In this document: positions 8,482 through 16,470 of the stretch, in pieces
How positions within the stretch are numbered: position 1 is the stretch's first letter
Layout: every line of letters begins with the position of its first letter
Source of the DNA: Nostoc sp. LPT
GTDB lineage: Bacteria; Cyanobacteriota; Cyanobacteriia; Cyanobacteriales; Nostocaceae
Assembly: GCF_017115165.1 (NCBI RefSeq)
Contig: NZ_JABXKF010000141.1
Span: forward strand, 1-64,000
Length of the DNA: 64,000 nucleotides
Reading direction: 5' to 3'
Notes under the pieces: generated by a model
The model's input: only the letters and a program-made list of their open reading frames with translations
What the model was told of the DNA's origin: nothing
Databases searched by the model: none
Translations under genes and position numbers: made by a program

Positions 8482-8820
8482 TCAAGCACGCTCATCAAAT
8501 CTAGTGTAGAAACCACCGTATTTTATCCAGTATTGTTTCAAAGTATGATGAGGTGTATGTAAACTAGCTTTTGCCTGATATAAAATAACTTGGCGATGAT
8601 CGCCCATCCAGATTTTATTAACCGGGTCAACGCATATTACTGTCCCTCCTAAAGAAGCAACGCATTCAGAGAATCTCTCAATCGTTGTGTATTCTAATGT
8701 CTCGAATATAAAAAAGTTACCCGAACAAATCAAATGGCGGCTGCGAATCCAGCAGCGCATCTTTTTTTCAGCCAGTGGAGGCAACATTTTGGTTTTAATA
8801 GATTCAAGCTGAATCAACAT
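8482..8820 (-). CDS. cpeR: CpeR, activator of phycoerythrin gene expression
   Basis: A 112-residue protein with the core MLPPLAEKKMRCWIRSRHLICSG followed by FFIFETLEYTTIERFSECV, which I recognise as CpeR, the small regulator required for cpeBA expression in chromatically acclimating cyanobacteria. The upstream ATG overlaps the cpeT stop (the two share ATGTTGA), indicating translational coupling; a start at Met12 (8787) would match shorter homologues. Position last in the cpeC-...-cpeS-cpeT-cpeR run matches the known cpeCDESTR operon, in which green light turns on CpeR and so the PE subunit genes. Those subunit genes are not in this window. Confidence 0.85.
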   Translation of the reverse strand: MLIQLESIKTKMLPPLAEKKMRCWIRSRHLICSGNFFIFETLEYTTIERFSECVASLGGTVICVDPVNKIWMGDHRQVILYQAKASLHTPHHTLKQYWIKYGGFYTRFDERA

Positions 8821-9464
8821 AATGCGCTTACCGCACGTAATTCATCAGCAAAACTTTCCCGTTTCTCAAATTGTAATGGGCCAGCAGTAGATCCCCATAT
8901 TTGCTCGTGGGTTGCAATGTCCATACCTTTATCTAGACTTATCCAAGTACGCTCGGTTATTTCTACTTTGCTGACAAGATATGTCTGGCATCCATTGCGT
9001 TTAATCAGACATTGATTGCCTGGTTCTACACTACCTCGAAACATTTCACCTTCTCGTTGGAAAACCATTGAACAGTGATAACGCCGTTCGATGCTTTCTG
9101 GGGTGATGGTTTTGAGGATATCTAATTCACGAGCTGCACCTGCATAAAGCATCTGGTCTTTCAAGCTGTAATTTTCGATATAAATGCGATCGCCCCAATC
9201 GACTAGTCGATGTACTCCTTGACGATAGGGTGTCCATAAATCGTGGTCATAAGCTTGTTCAGAATAGAAACCGATGCCAGAAAAAAATTCAATCGGTAAT
9301 GGACGAAAATAAATGTGAATGTGGGCGTAAAGTTGCGGATTTGCAAAAGATTGCTTGTAGTTGCTAAAATCTCCTGCCATCCAACAGGCTAAGGTGAGCA
9401 AATCGCTAGCGTTGGTGCTAGATTCGCTGGGCGCTATCGTCACGTCGCTTCGCTCCAAATTCAA
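8814..9464 (-). CDS. cpeT: CpcT/CpeT-family bilin lyase
   Basis: Chromophore lyase family CpcT/CpeT, which attaches a bilin to a beta-subunit cysteine of phycobiliproteins. Diagnostic stretches are LLTLACWMAGDFSNYKQSF near the N-terminus, HIHIYFRPLP, FYSEQAYDHDLWTPYRQGVH and Y-HCSMVFQREG. The longest frame opens with a TTG at 9464, but GTG at 9443 (giving MTIAPSES) has GGAG 8-10 bases upstream and is the better start. That start region lies in a 40-bp repeat shared with pebB. The gene sits between cpeS (80-bp gap) and cpeR (overlap). In the PE context its substrate is probably the PE beta subunit. Confidence 0.87.
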   Translation of the reverse strand: MNLERSDVTIAPSESSTNASDLLTLACWMAGDFSNYKQSFANPQLYAHIHIYFRPLPIEFFSGIGFYSEQAYDHDLWTPYRQGVHRLVDWGDRIYIENYSLKDQMLYAGAARELDILKTITPESIERRYHCSMVFQREGEMFRGSVEPGNQCLIKRNGCQTYLVSKVEITERTWISLDKGMDIATHEQIWGSTAGPLQFEKRESFADELRAVSALC

Positions 9465-9478
9465 AATTCACGCATTCA
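9439..9478 (-). repeat. 40-bp repeat spanning the cpeT start, shared with pebB
   Basis: On the minus strand this is TGAATGCGTGAATTTTG then AATTTGGAGCGAAGCGACGT. It is identical except for one base to 18111-18150. It supplies GGAG and the GTG start codon of cpeT. The module GGAGCGAAGCGACGTGAC also resembles dispersed repeats of this genome. Confidence 0.85.
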
Positions 9479-9544
9479 GACATTACAATCCCCATAAATA
9501 AATTTAGGAGCTTGTATCCTTGTTATGTTTTAACCTGATATTTG

Positions 9545-10078
9545 CTAATTGGTTGAAGACAAAGAGCGAATCTCTGAAGAAAAGGAAGCTGTTGTCACAC
9601 CTTTACCATCACTGGTTTTAATCATCGCTACCCGAAATCGGAGATTTGGGTTAGCAAACCAAATTCGCTCCTCAGCAGCAGCGAGTTCATACTCTGTTAA
9701 CAAAGTAAAAATACCATCGTCACTCAGATGATATTTAGCCACTGCTGGAATTGTTTCAGCGTACCCCTTATCCCGCAGCAGTTTGCCTCTAGAAGGATTT
9801 TCGACATCGGGAATTGGTACTAGTACAGTATTGCCAGAGATTGGTTTATCGTCCCAGTCTGACTCACCTTCCCAAGTCATCCGAAAGGGGTGAGTAATAC
9901 TGGCGGGTTCAGTGTCATACAATTGACAAATTGCCACCACTGCTGGATCGTTGGTGGATAGGGACTCAATGTCAATGTTAGACAATACTTCTTCAAAGTG
10001 GGCGAATGCTAAATGATGAGCGCTTCGCTGCGATCGCCATCGTCCAATTGAAAGTTCAAAAAATTCAGTAATTTCCAT
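9545..10078 (-). CDS. cpeS: CpeS-type bilin lyase
   Basis: A 177-residue member of the CpcS/CpeS lyase family (lipocalin-like fold) that ligates phycoerythrobilin to the central cysteine of PE subunits. Family motifs seen are MEITEFFELSIGRWRSQRSAHHLAF at the N-terminus, PFRMTWEGESDWD, a GKLLRDKGYAE turn and AAEERIWFANPNLRFR near the end. Length is normal. It precedes cpeT on the same strand with an 80-bp gap and follows the second rod linker by 242 bp, the same order as cpeS in the cpeCDESTR operon. A second, distinct family member lies at 16471-17049. Confidence 0.9.
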   Translation of the reverse strand: MEITEFFELSIGRWRSQRSAHHLAFAHFEEVLSNIDIESLSTNDPAVVAICQLYDTEPASITHPFRMTWEGESDWDDKPISGNTVLVPIPDVENPSRGKLLRDKGYAETIPAVAKYHLSDDGIFTLLTEYELAAAEERIWFANPNLRFRVAMIKTSDGKGVTTASFSSEIRSLSSTN

Positions 10079-10189
10079 TAGAAAAGTGATTTTAAAAAAG
10101 TAGCTTAAAATCCAAGAGATATCTTGGCAAAAAAGAAAGTTATTCTCCTAGTCTATATGTTAGCCTCCTTGACCACAACTGCATTTGGG

Positions 10190-10312
10190 AGTGCTGAGTG
10201 CTGAGTGCTGAGTGCTGAGTTAGAAGTTTGGAGTTAAGAGTTAGAAGTTAGGAGTTTTCTTTTGTCCCCTTGTCCCCTTGTCCCCTTGTCCCCAGTCCCC
10301 AGCCTCCTACTT
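10190..10312. repeat. Short tandem repeats between the second linker and cpeS
   Basis: Four tandem copies of the heptamer GTGCTGA (about 10192-10220) are followed by GAAGTTAGGAGTT-like units and four copies of the octamer CCCCTTGT (about 10264-10296). Such heptamer and octamer repeats are typical of Nostoc intergenic DNA. Confidence 0.75.
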
Positions 10313-10320
10313 AGACAAAT

Positions 10321-11079
10321 CTAAGCAACTTCAGTGATACTGATAATTTTGCCGCCTGTGCGATGAATGTTTTGCACTTGTCCAGACAGTTGGTTGTAGT
10401 TAACTACATATTCCAGGTTGCCCAGACGAGTACGGAGATTACCTGCACCTTTGACAGCTTTAATCAAAAAGCGTTTGTCGGTGCTGTTTACACTAGAACC
10501 AGCGGCGGGAGCCTTGATGGATGTCGGTAAATTGGAACCGATATCGCCGATTAGTTTGGCTTTGCGATCGCCATCGCTGCTAGCGAATCCTCTCACTAAG
10601 CTAAAGGTGCGGTTAAAGGTAACATTCTTAATTCCGATTTGGGAGCTTGTGCTGCGAACATAAGGAACAATATTCTCGCCAAAATTCTGCTGATATTCGT
10701 TGCTATCGATATAGGATTCGATCTCAGCATCATAGCCCTGTTCGTTGTAGATGCGGACGTGTTCGGAAATTTCTGCTTGATCGGCAGGAGGACGCCCTAG
10801 CAGGTGTTTGAAGTTCAGTTCAATGAACCGATACTGGGAAGAAGAGTTGAAAAACAGGGATTGATAAATCTCTGATTTCGCAACGGCGTTGACGAATTCG
10901 CGGACGCTGATTTTGCGATCGCGCAATTGCGATTCAGCAGTGGCTAACCGCTCACTTTCCAACAAGTAAGCATTACCCAAAACCTGTTTGTAAACTGCCC
11001 GAATCAGTGTTTGTAATTCACTTTCGCTGGTGTTTGGACGCAGTTCAACAGTAGGTGAATCAATAACCCAAAGTGACAT
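10321..11079 (-). CDS. Phycoerythrin-associated rod linker (CpeD/CpeE type)
   Basis: A 252-residue linker with the PBS-linker domain at about residues 15-185 (IRAVYKQVLGNAYLLESER, FVNAVAKSEIYQSLFF, IELNFKHLLGRPP) and a C-terminal CpcD-like capping domain at about 198-252 (KRFLIKAVKGAG ... IHRTGGKIISITEVA). This two-domain design binds PE hexamers and joins them to the next disc in the rod. The ATG follows AGGAGATACTTCA, nearly the same leader as cpeC. It is the second gene of the presumed operon, so it corresponds to CpeD or CpeE of other strains; I cannot tell which from sequence alone. Confidence 0.9.
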   Translation of the reverse strand: MSLWVIDSPTVELRPNTSESELQTLIRAVYKQVLGNAYLLESERLATAESQLRDRKISVREFVNAVAKSEIYQSLFFNSSSQYRFIELNFKHLLGRPPADQAEISEHVRIYNEQGYDAEIESYIDSNEYQQNFGENIVPYVRSTSSQIGIKNVTFNRTFSLVRGFASSDGDRKAKLIGDIGSNLPTSIKAPAAGSSVNSTDKRFLIKAVKGAGNLRTRLGNLEYVVNYNQLSGQVQNIHRTGGKIISITEVA

Positions 11080-11534
11080 TGAAGTATCTCCTGAAAAATG
11101 CTAATTAAATTAAATTTCCGAGCATCCTACCCCTTGTAGAGGTAGAATTTCTCATCAGTTGTCAGTTATTTTTGCTACTGACTAGCTTTTGTAAAACTTT
11201 AGTTTGTGAAAGTGTGTTAAATGTGTTCTTATATCACAACTGACGGCAGAATTGGTCAAACGCCAGATTAGCGATCGCTTTGGCTAACTTTTGAGCGATC
11301 GGGATTTACGCAAACTATAGCCGAAAAGAATGATTTTAAGGTAAGGGCAATGTATGTAGACGCATTGCCGAAGCATCTAATAGAGAAACAATTTCCCACA
11401 GGATATTGCCTCTGAAGTACGTGTAGTTTTGCGTAAATCCCAGAACGATCGGCACTGGGGATTGAAAGACTAGAGACTAAGTATAGCGGAATTATTTCCC
11501 AATCCTTAATCTCTAAATCCCCAATTTCTATTCT
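11080..11534. other. Intergenic gap between the first two PE linkers
   Basis: 455 bp with HIP1-like GCGATCGC sites (near 11270) and a GGCAATGTATGTAGACGCATTGCC palindromic repeat region near 11345-11370. No gene visible. The size suggests that transcripts of downstream genes may start here or be processed here. Confidence 0.35.
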
Positions 11535-12398
11535 TTAGTTTACAGGGGTAATACTGGCGATCATACCGCCCTGCTTGTGAATCCGCTGATACTCTTGTGA
11601 GAGCTTATTGTATGGCACGAAAAAGACTTGGTTAGTGCGGCGAAATTTGGAAATGTTATTTACCACATTTGCCTTATAGCCAGTCACTTCAATCCGGTAG
11701 ACCTTACCATCATCACCAGATCCTACACCTTGACGAGTGCGAGGAGTAGATGTTGGGTTACGGAATGTAGCACCCTTGCTGGCTGGTGAAACCACAGAGG
11801 TAGGCGTGCTTTGAATTAGCAGACTGTTTAATTTTGGTTGTTTGCCAGCTAAGTCACCTTTCAGGCTGCTGCTAGAGGAACCACGTACCAGTTGGAATAA
11901 GTGAGTAAACTGAACCAAATTCTGGATAGCTTCGGTTTTGTAGCCCCGAATATAAGGGACAATGTTTTCCCCAAAAGTTTCTTGATATTCGTCGCTGTCT
12001 AAATAGGAATCAATCTCACCCTCAAAACCCTTTGTATCTAGAATAGTGCTGTGTGTATGCGTTTCTTCTAGATCCAATGGCGCACGACCAAGGAAATGTC
12101 TGAAATTTAATTCAATCGCCCGATAGCGAGGGGCGCTATCAAAAAACCGCGAACGGTAAAGTTCCGACTTCCCGACTTGACGCACAAACCCGCGAACGCT
12201 AATTTCACCCCGTTTGAGTTGGGATTCAGCAACAGAAAGCCGCTCACTCTCCATTACATAAGCGTTGCCTAGAACTTGCTTGTAGACATTTCTAATTACG
12301 GTTTCAACATCCTCATTAGAGCGATTTGGCCACAGATCAATCGGATCGGTGTCTTCAAACAGAGCGACCCCTAATCGTGATGCTGGTCCAAAAGCCAT
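11535..12398 (-). CDS. cpeC: Phycoerythrin rod linker CpeC
   Basis: A 287-residue linker: PBS-linker domain about residues 15-190 (IRNVYKQVLGNAYVMESER, IELNFRHFLGRAPLD, FGENIVPYIRGY), a variable serine/threonine-rich connector, and a CpcD-type domain about 230-287 (YRIEVTGYKANVV ... IHKQGGMIASITPVN). CpcD domains cap the rod face. The start ATG is preceded by TAGGAGATAGTTTGA, a strong ribosome binding site. As the first gene of the cpe run, with about 900 bp of gap upstream, its promoter should drive the operon; in related strains this promoter answers to green light through CcaS/CcaR, whose genes are not in this window. Confidence 0.88.
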   Translation of the reverse strand: MAFGPASRLGVALFEDTDPIDLWPNRSNEDVETVIRNVYKQVLGNAYVMESERLSVAESQLKRGEISVRGFVRQVGKSELYRSRFFDSAPRYRAIELNFRHFLGRAPLDLEETHTHSTILDTKGFEGEIDSYLDSDEYQETFGENIVPYIRGYKTEAIQNLVQFTHLFQLVRGSSSSSLKGDLAGKQPKLNSLLIQSTPTSVVSPASKGATFRNPTSTPRTRQGVGSGDDGKVYRIEVTGYKANVVNNISKFRRTNQVFFVPYNKLSQEYQRIHKQGGMIASITPVN

Positions 12399-12926
12399 TC
12401 AAACTATCTCCTAGTTAACAACTAAATTTTATGAGAAGGATATTCAGCAGATGTTAAAAAACTTTACATCATGATGACAAAGGAGAGGACATAGAGACTT
12501 TAAATCCTTATGAGTCGTGATGATTTTAAGTTTTTGCATCATTTGTCTTTACATATTCTGATACGATGCCGAAACCATATTTATTAAAATTTGTGAAGTT
12601 ACGCGATGTGCGACTTATTCTTTAAACCCCACTTCCATTCCTCTCCCCCAAAGGGAGAGAGGCTTTCTCCCCAACCCTTGTAGCGTTGGGGTTGGGGGTT
12701 ATGTTTGAGAGAAAGTTGCACACGGCGTTAAATTAAATAATGGTTTAAAAAATCCCAGCTTTTTTTTAGTATTTCATTTGCGATTGGGATACAAGGGATG
12801 GTGTTGTGATCATTCCCTTGAGCCACAGTATTAATCGTGCTGAGTCACCCAAGTTTATTTCAATAAGTGGGGATGAATAAATTCAACTATATTACGCAAT
12901 GTAAAGTGAATTAAGATTGTCTCTTA

Positions 12927-13007
12927 GTAAATAGACCATGCGGTAGGGGCACAGCAATGCTGTGCCCTTACGACAGATGTGGTTCAAATATATGAAAACT
13001 GCTGTAA
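12927..13007. repeat. 80-bp palindromic repeat, copy 1
   Basis: The sequence from GTAAATAGACCATGCGG to ATGAAAACTGCTGTAAT, with the internal hairpin GGGCACAGCAATGCTGTGCCC, closely matches 15054-15134. It abuts the element at 13007, so the two repeats may have landed next to or inside each other. Confidence 0.7.
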
Positions 13008-13223
13008 TATCATGTCCGCATAATTAGTTATGATTCCCACAGTCATTGCACCCCACACGCCAGGTGCTTCTCCTGTCGGAGACGCTACGCGAACAAGTCG
13101 GGCTTTGCCCGCCCAACGCACGGCTCCCCTTAATCCCCTCCCGAAAAGCGGGGAGGGGATTAAGGGGAGCTTTGGCAGGGTGGGGTGATTCGGGTTTGAT
13201 AAGTAATCAAGCGGACATGATAT
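13007..13223. mobile_element. MITE-like element (about 217 bp) with ATATCATGTCCG inverted ends
   Basis: The left end ATATCATGTCCGCATAATTA and the reverse complement of the right end ATATCATGTCCGCTTGATTA pair over about 25 bp with few mismatches. The interior carries a REP-type module (CTTCTCCTGTCGGAGACGCTACGCG) and an inverted CTCCCCTTAATCCCCTCCC hairpin. No transposase frame. The same end motif occurs at 31-57, and a variant (ATATCGTGTCCGGTTAA) at 23798. Confidence 0.75.
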
Positions 13224-13329
13224 AAGCTGTTTACGGACGCGCTCGCTTCCGTTATGGATGGAAGAAATAAGGTCAAATCCTCTTCCCTTCTGCCTCCTGC
13301 CTCCTGCCTCCTGCCTTGTTTATTAGGAG

Positions 13330-13911
13330 TTATTGAATTTGGAAAGTAGCCAGTTGGCTGATTAAATGGTCAAAATAGGGAGCAAGAGTTTGCTGCTGAT
13401 CGGCTTGGCAGCGTTTCAAACTAGCAGCCTTGATGCTTTTTAAGCCTAAAATCATTGCATCCAATGGAACTTGTAATTCCTGATAGAGCAAATTCATATA
13501 GTGCAGTCCTATGGAATTTGTATATTCAGTGTGGCCACCTGCTATGCCATAGGTAATACAGCGAAGAAAATGCCAAAAATCTCGCCAGCAAGCTTGGGCA
13601 CGTTCAGGTGGATAAAGACCACCTCCAGGCTGGATAATTTCGGGATAAGTTGCCAAAACTTGTTCCCTAGATTCATCAACGATTTCGGCTGCGCGATCGC
13701 GTAATAACACAGCAACAGGAATCAAGGCTGAATTATCCGGTGACAAGCTTATAATTTGCAATAAATCTTCGTCGCTCAGATACCGAAAAGCATCATCCGC
13801 AGCTTGAAATATAGCGATCGCTGCTTTTGGATGGGACTGTTCCCACTCTGCAAAGCTGACAATTCTAGCTTTGGCTATTAATTCTTTGACGGTTTCGCTT
13901 AATTGAGTCAT
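13330..13911 (-). CDS. Phycobiliprotein-like (phycobilisome globin family) protein
   Basis: A 193-residue protein (from MTQLSETVK) with the phycobiliprotein fold signature: GGGLYPPERAQACWRDFWHFLR followed by ITYGIAGGH and LQVPLDAMILGLKSIK. In PE, PC and APC subunits the matching segment is GGN-Y-R--ACLRD---LRYVTYAL. Cys108 aligns with the central bilin-binding cysteine (Cys82/84), and the adjacent Arg and Asp are kept, so bilin binding is possible. It is about 30 residues longer than APC subunits and too divergent to be a standard alpha or beta subunit. A longer frame to 13983 only translates repeat DNA. It lies beside the PE operon and divergent from a HEAT-repeat protein. Confidence 0.75.
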   Translation of the reverse strand: MTQLSETVKELIAKARIVSFAEWEQSHPKAAIAIFQAADDAFRYLSDEDLLQIISLSPDNSALIPVAVLLRDRAAEIVDESREQVLATYPEIIQPGGGLYPPERAQACWRDFWHFLRCITYGIAGGHTEYTNSIGLHYMNLLYQELQVPLDAMILGLKSIKAASLKRCQADQQQTLAPYFDHLISQLATFQIQ

Positions 13912-14035
13912 TGGTGGGGAGTGGAGAGTGGGGGACAAGGAGGACAAGGGGGACAACGGGAACAAAGGAAAATTATTCAACAAGTTTCTTCCTTGTCTCC
14001 CCCCTCTCCCTTGTCTTCCTTGTCTCTCCCCAATG
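13905..14035. repeat. Imperfect inverted repeat of GGACAAGG/CCTTGTCC units
   Basis: G-rich units (gtgggggacaaggaggaca) are followed after about 40 bp by C-rich complementary units (ccttgtctcccccctctccc), forming a long imperfect hairpin just upstream of the phycobiliprotein-like start. Same family as 1060-1185. Confidence 0.65.
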
Positions 14036-14120
14036 CCCTTGATTCAATCTTCCTAGAATGCGATCGCCATTTGCTGACATCTGTAAAATAAAGTAAAGAA
14101 TAGTTGTACCAAATGCACTT

Positions 14121-14783
14121 ATGGAAATCCATAAAATCCAAGCTGAACTGAAGAACCCAGATTTTCACTATCGTTTGAAGGCGATCGCAGCCCTCAATGA
14201 TTATGAATCAGAAGTTGCAGTTCCTCTCTTAACAAGTAAACTTCATGACTCAGAATTTTTGGTGCGTTCTTTTGTGGCTAGGGGTTTGGGTAATCAACAA
14301 TCAGCGGAATCTTTTGCGGCTTTGATGCAAATTATGAAATTTGATGATACTCCCAACGTGCGGGCTGAGGCGGCAAATTCTTTATCGCTATTTGGCAGAG
14401 TCGCAGTTTCTCATCTAGTTTTGGCATATTATCAAGATGACCACTGGCTAGTTAGGCGGAGCATTTTGGCTGCGATCGCTGAAATGGATTGCCCTGAAGA
14501 ACTATTTGATATATGCGTTCAGGGTTTAAAAGATGAAGATTTCACAGTTCAGGAATCTTCTGTTGATGCACTTGGGTTACTGGCTAATTCTAGCCAACAT
14601 GCTGCGGCATTATCCCAGATACTAACGTTGGTGAATGATCAATCTTGGCGGATGCGCGTGCGAGTTAGCTATGCTCTCAAACGATTTGATGAGCCGGAAG
14701 CCAAAGCAGCCCTGAATCAACTCAGACAGGATGAGGATCACCGAGTTGTCGGAGCTGCTTTAGAAGACCTGCTACCACAGTAG
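14121..14783 (+). CDS. HEAT-repeat protein (PBS-lyase-like)
   Basis: A 220-residue all-helical protein built of five to six HEAT repeats, visible as recurrent units such as RLKAIAALNDYESEVAVPLLTSKL, VRSFVARGLGNQ, VRAEAANSLSLFG, VRRSILAAIAEMD and VQESSVDALGLLA. HEAT proteins of this kind include the E/F-type bilin lyases and chaperones (CpcE/F, CpeY/Z) and NblB, which acts in phycobilisome degradation. Divergence from a phycobiliprotein-like gene and the adjoining cpe and peb genes suggest a role in bilin attachment or phycobiliprotein handling, perhaps CpeZ-like, but the exact subfamily cannot be assigned by eye. Confidence 0.8.
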   Translation: MEIHKIQAELKNPDFHYRLKAIAALNDYESEVAVPLLTSKLHDSEFLVRSFVARGLGNQQSAESFAALMQIMKFDDTPNVRAEAANSLSLFGRVAVSHLVLAYYQDDHWLVRRSILAAIAEMDCPEELFDICVQGLKDEDFTVQESSVDALGLLANSSQHAAALSQILTLVNDQSWRMRVRVSYALKRFDEPEAKAALNQLRQDEDHRVVGAALEDLLPQ

Positions 14784-15173
14784 CAGCGTGGGTTTCTTCA
14801 AAATAATAAAAAGGAGTCAGGAGTCAGAATAGTCTATCCATAAATGGATAAAGTTTTAATAAGAAAGAAATTTTAAACTTTGTTTCCCCCATGAGGAGCT
14901 AAATTTTAAATCAATGTTCATCTAATATAGTTGCACAGAATTTATGCTGAATTCTGACTTCTGAATTCTTTTTGATAAAACTTATCAGAGAACCAGTAAA
15001 TATTTGATTTTACCTTAAATTTGACTAAAATATCCGGTTACAGCTATTTTCAGGTAAATAGACCACGCGGTAGGGGCGCAAGGCCTTGCGCCCCTACAAC
15101 AGATGTGGTTCAAATACATGAAAACTGCTGTAATCTGTCAAAATCTGGAAGAAAAGATTAACTTTTTCTAGAT
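14784..15173. other. Intergenic gap after the HEAT gene
   Basis: About 390 bp containing the second copy of the palindromic repeat (15036-15134) and otherwise AT-rich sequence. No gene or terminator with a clear T-tract was seen. Confidence 0.35.
15036..15134. repeat. 80-100 bp palindromic repeat, copy 2
   Basis: Matches 12927-13007 from GTAAATAGACCACGCGG to ATGAAAACTGCTGTAAT, with the internal hairpin GGGGCGCAAGGCCTTGCGCCCC. The outer sequence GGTTACAGCTATTTTCAGG pairs with the reverse complement of the right end (ATTACAGCAGTTTTCATG), so this copy has about 30-bp terminal inverted repeats, MITE-like. Confidence 0.7.
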
Positions 15174-15185
15174 GAGGAGGCATTT

Positions 15186-15386
15186 GTGACTGATCTACAA
15201 GCTGGTCAAATGACTTGGCGACTACCAGGTTCCTCAGAATCTGCTTTATATTTGCGGCATAATACTTCGGAACCTTGGCGATCGTATAAAGAATTTCCAC
15301 AATATGTTCTACCCGATCCGCCCGGTTTTTCCGAAGGATACGCGACATTTTTAGCGCTCCTGAAAAAGAACTGGCAGCCATTGTAA
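15186..15386 (+). CDS. Small hypothetical protein (66 aa) with strong ribosome binding site
   Basis: A GTG start lies five bases after a full GAGGAGG Shine-Dalgarno (15174-15180), unusually strong for this window. The product, MTDLQAGQMTWRLPGSS..., is aromatic and proline-rich (WRSYKEFPQYVLPDPPGF) with no membrane segment. I do not recognise the family. The strong start signal, with no other gene in the gap, makes it a likely real small gene; its place beside PE genes is the only functional hint. Confidence 0.55.
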   Translation: MTDLQAGQMTWRLPGSSESALYLRHNTSEPWRSYKEFPQYVLPDPPGFSEGYATFLALLKKNWQPL

Positions 15387-15530
15387 ACTCACTACAGAAC
15401 AACTGGTCAAACAATTTTCGATTTTGGGTCGCACCTTTACTACGCTGTCAGCGCAAATTGGATTTTGGATTTATTTCGCCCACAAAAAGCGCGGCTTGCA
15501 TCTAAAATCTAAAATCTAAAATTGCTACGG

Positions 15531-16355
15531 TCAAGCACTCAAACTTTCACGAGTTGTTGTGCGGGTATAGGCGTTCCAAACATCGAGTTCTGAATGTGGA
15601 CGGCTGGAAAGCATGGCTTTAGTTGCTTCTGTGAGTCCTTGAGCAAGAGTAAAATCTGCCCCAGCGATACTTAGAAGATTCTCCATCTCTGCATCACTGA
15701 GATCGGTTGCTCGCAGGTCTGTATCCCGTAAATCGGCTCCAGTCAATCGAGCATTTCGTAAGCAAGCCCCTGTCAAATAAGCTTTTGTGAGATCGGCACC
15801 ACTCAAAGCCGCACCTTGTAAATTGGCTCCTGTCAAGTCAGCGCCACTCAGGTAAGCTCCACGCAGATTAGCACCTTGTAAATCTGCATCTCGTAAAGAA
15901 GCTGTATTGAGAAAAGCACCATTGAGATTAGCACCTGGCCCTACCGCTCCAGAAGCTTTGTAATTATATTCTTGAGGCCATTTCGTTTGTGAATCATAAC
16001 GCGCTACTTGGAGTTTGGCTCCCTCCAAATTTGCGCCACTGAGATTTGCTTGTTGGAGATCAGCACGGTTTAAATAGGCTCCCTGCAAATTAACCCCACT
16101 CAAATCGGCTCCTCGCAGATTAGCGCCTCGTAAATCAGCCCCACTCAAATCGACATTACTCAAGACCACTTCACTGAGATCGGCTCCCAGTAGCTTGGCT
16201 TTACTCAAGTTAGCTTGTCGTAAATCGACTTCCCTCAAATTGAATTGGTACAAATCTATCGAATCCACAGGGATTCCAGCTTTGAGGGCTGTTAATATTT
16301 CTGGAGTTGGACTGGGGCGAACGCTTGTAATAAGTTGGATTTCACTATTTGTCAT
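15531..16355 (-). CDS. Pentapeptide-repeat protein
   Basis: A 274-residue protein with about 30 tandem A(D/N)LXX pentapeptides (ADLSGVNLQGAYLNRADLQ type) between residues 38 and 235, interrupted once by a loop around residues 120-140 (ARYDSQTKWPQEYNYKASGA). Such repeats fold as a right-handed quadrilateral beta-helix. Cyanobacteria carry dozens of these, mostly of unknown role; some modulate carbon transport or heterocyst glycolipid deposition. No signal peptide is visible, so it is likely cytosolic. It has no obvious tie to its phycobilisome-related neighbours. Confidence 0.9.
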   Translation of the reverse strand: MTNSEIQLITSVRPSPTPEILTALKAGIPVDSIDLYQFNLREVDLRQANLSKAKLLGADLSEVVLSNVDLSGADLRGANLRGADLSGVNLQGAYLNRADLQQANLSGANLEGAKLQVARYDSQTKWPQEYNYKASGAVGPGANLNGAFLNTASLRDADLQGANLRGAYLSGADLTGANLQGAALSGADLTKAYLTGACLRNARLTGADLRDTDLRATDLSDAEMENLLSIAGADFTLAQGLTEATKAMLSSRPHSELDVWNAYTRTTTRESLSA

Positions 16356-16470
16356 CAGTTGATTAAAATATCACTTTTGGAGTTATTCTACACTTTAGCT
16401 AAATCGGGACTTCATCTCATCACTCAGTATTAATAAAGCCAAAATTTGATAAAACGAGGTTTCAAAACAG

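Larger units (their letters stand above)
12399..13329. other. Long intergenic region upstream of cpeC
   Basis: 931 bp. It should contain the cpeC promoter close to 12400-12600, but I found no unambiguous CcaR G-box. It also holds a repeat with the CCTCTCCCCCAAAGGGAGAG hairpin (12637-12700), a palindromic repeat at 12927-13007 and the element at 13007-13223. No protein-coding gene is supported. Confidence 0.45.

Noticed and set aside
8734-9015. 93-codon plus-strand frame across cpeT/cpeR
   Set aside because: Antisense shadow of two well-supported genes.
12399-12620. CcaR-type G-box upstream of cpeC
   Set aside because: I looked for CTTTnCnATTT-like repeats and found no convincing match.
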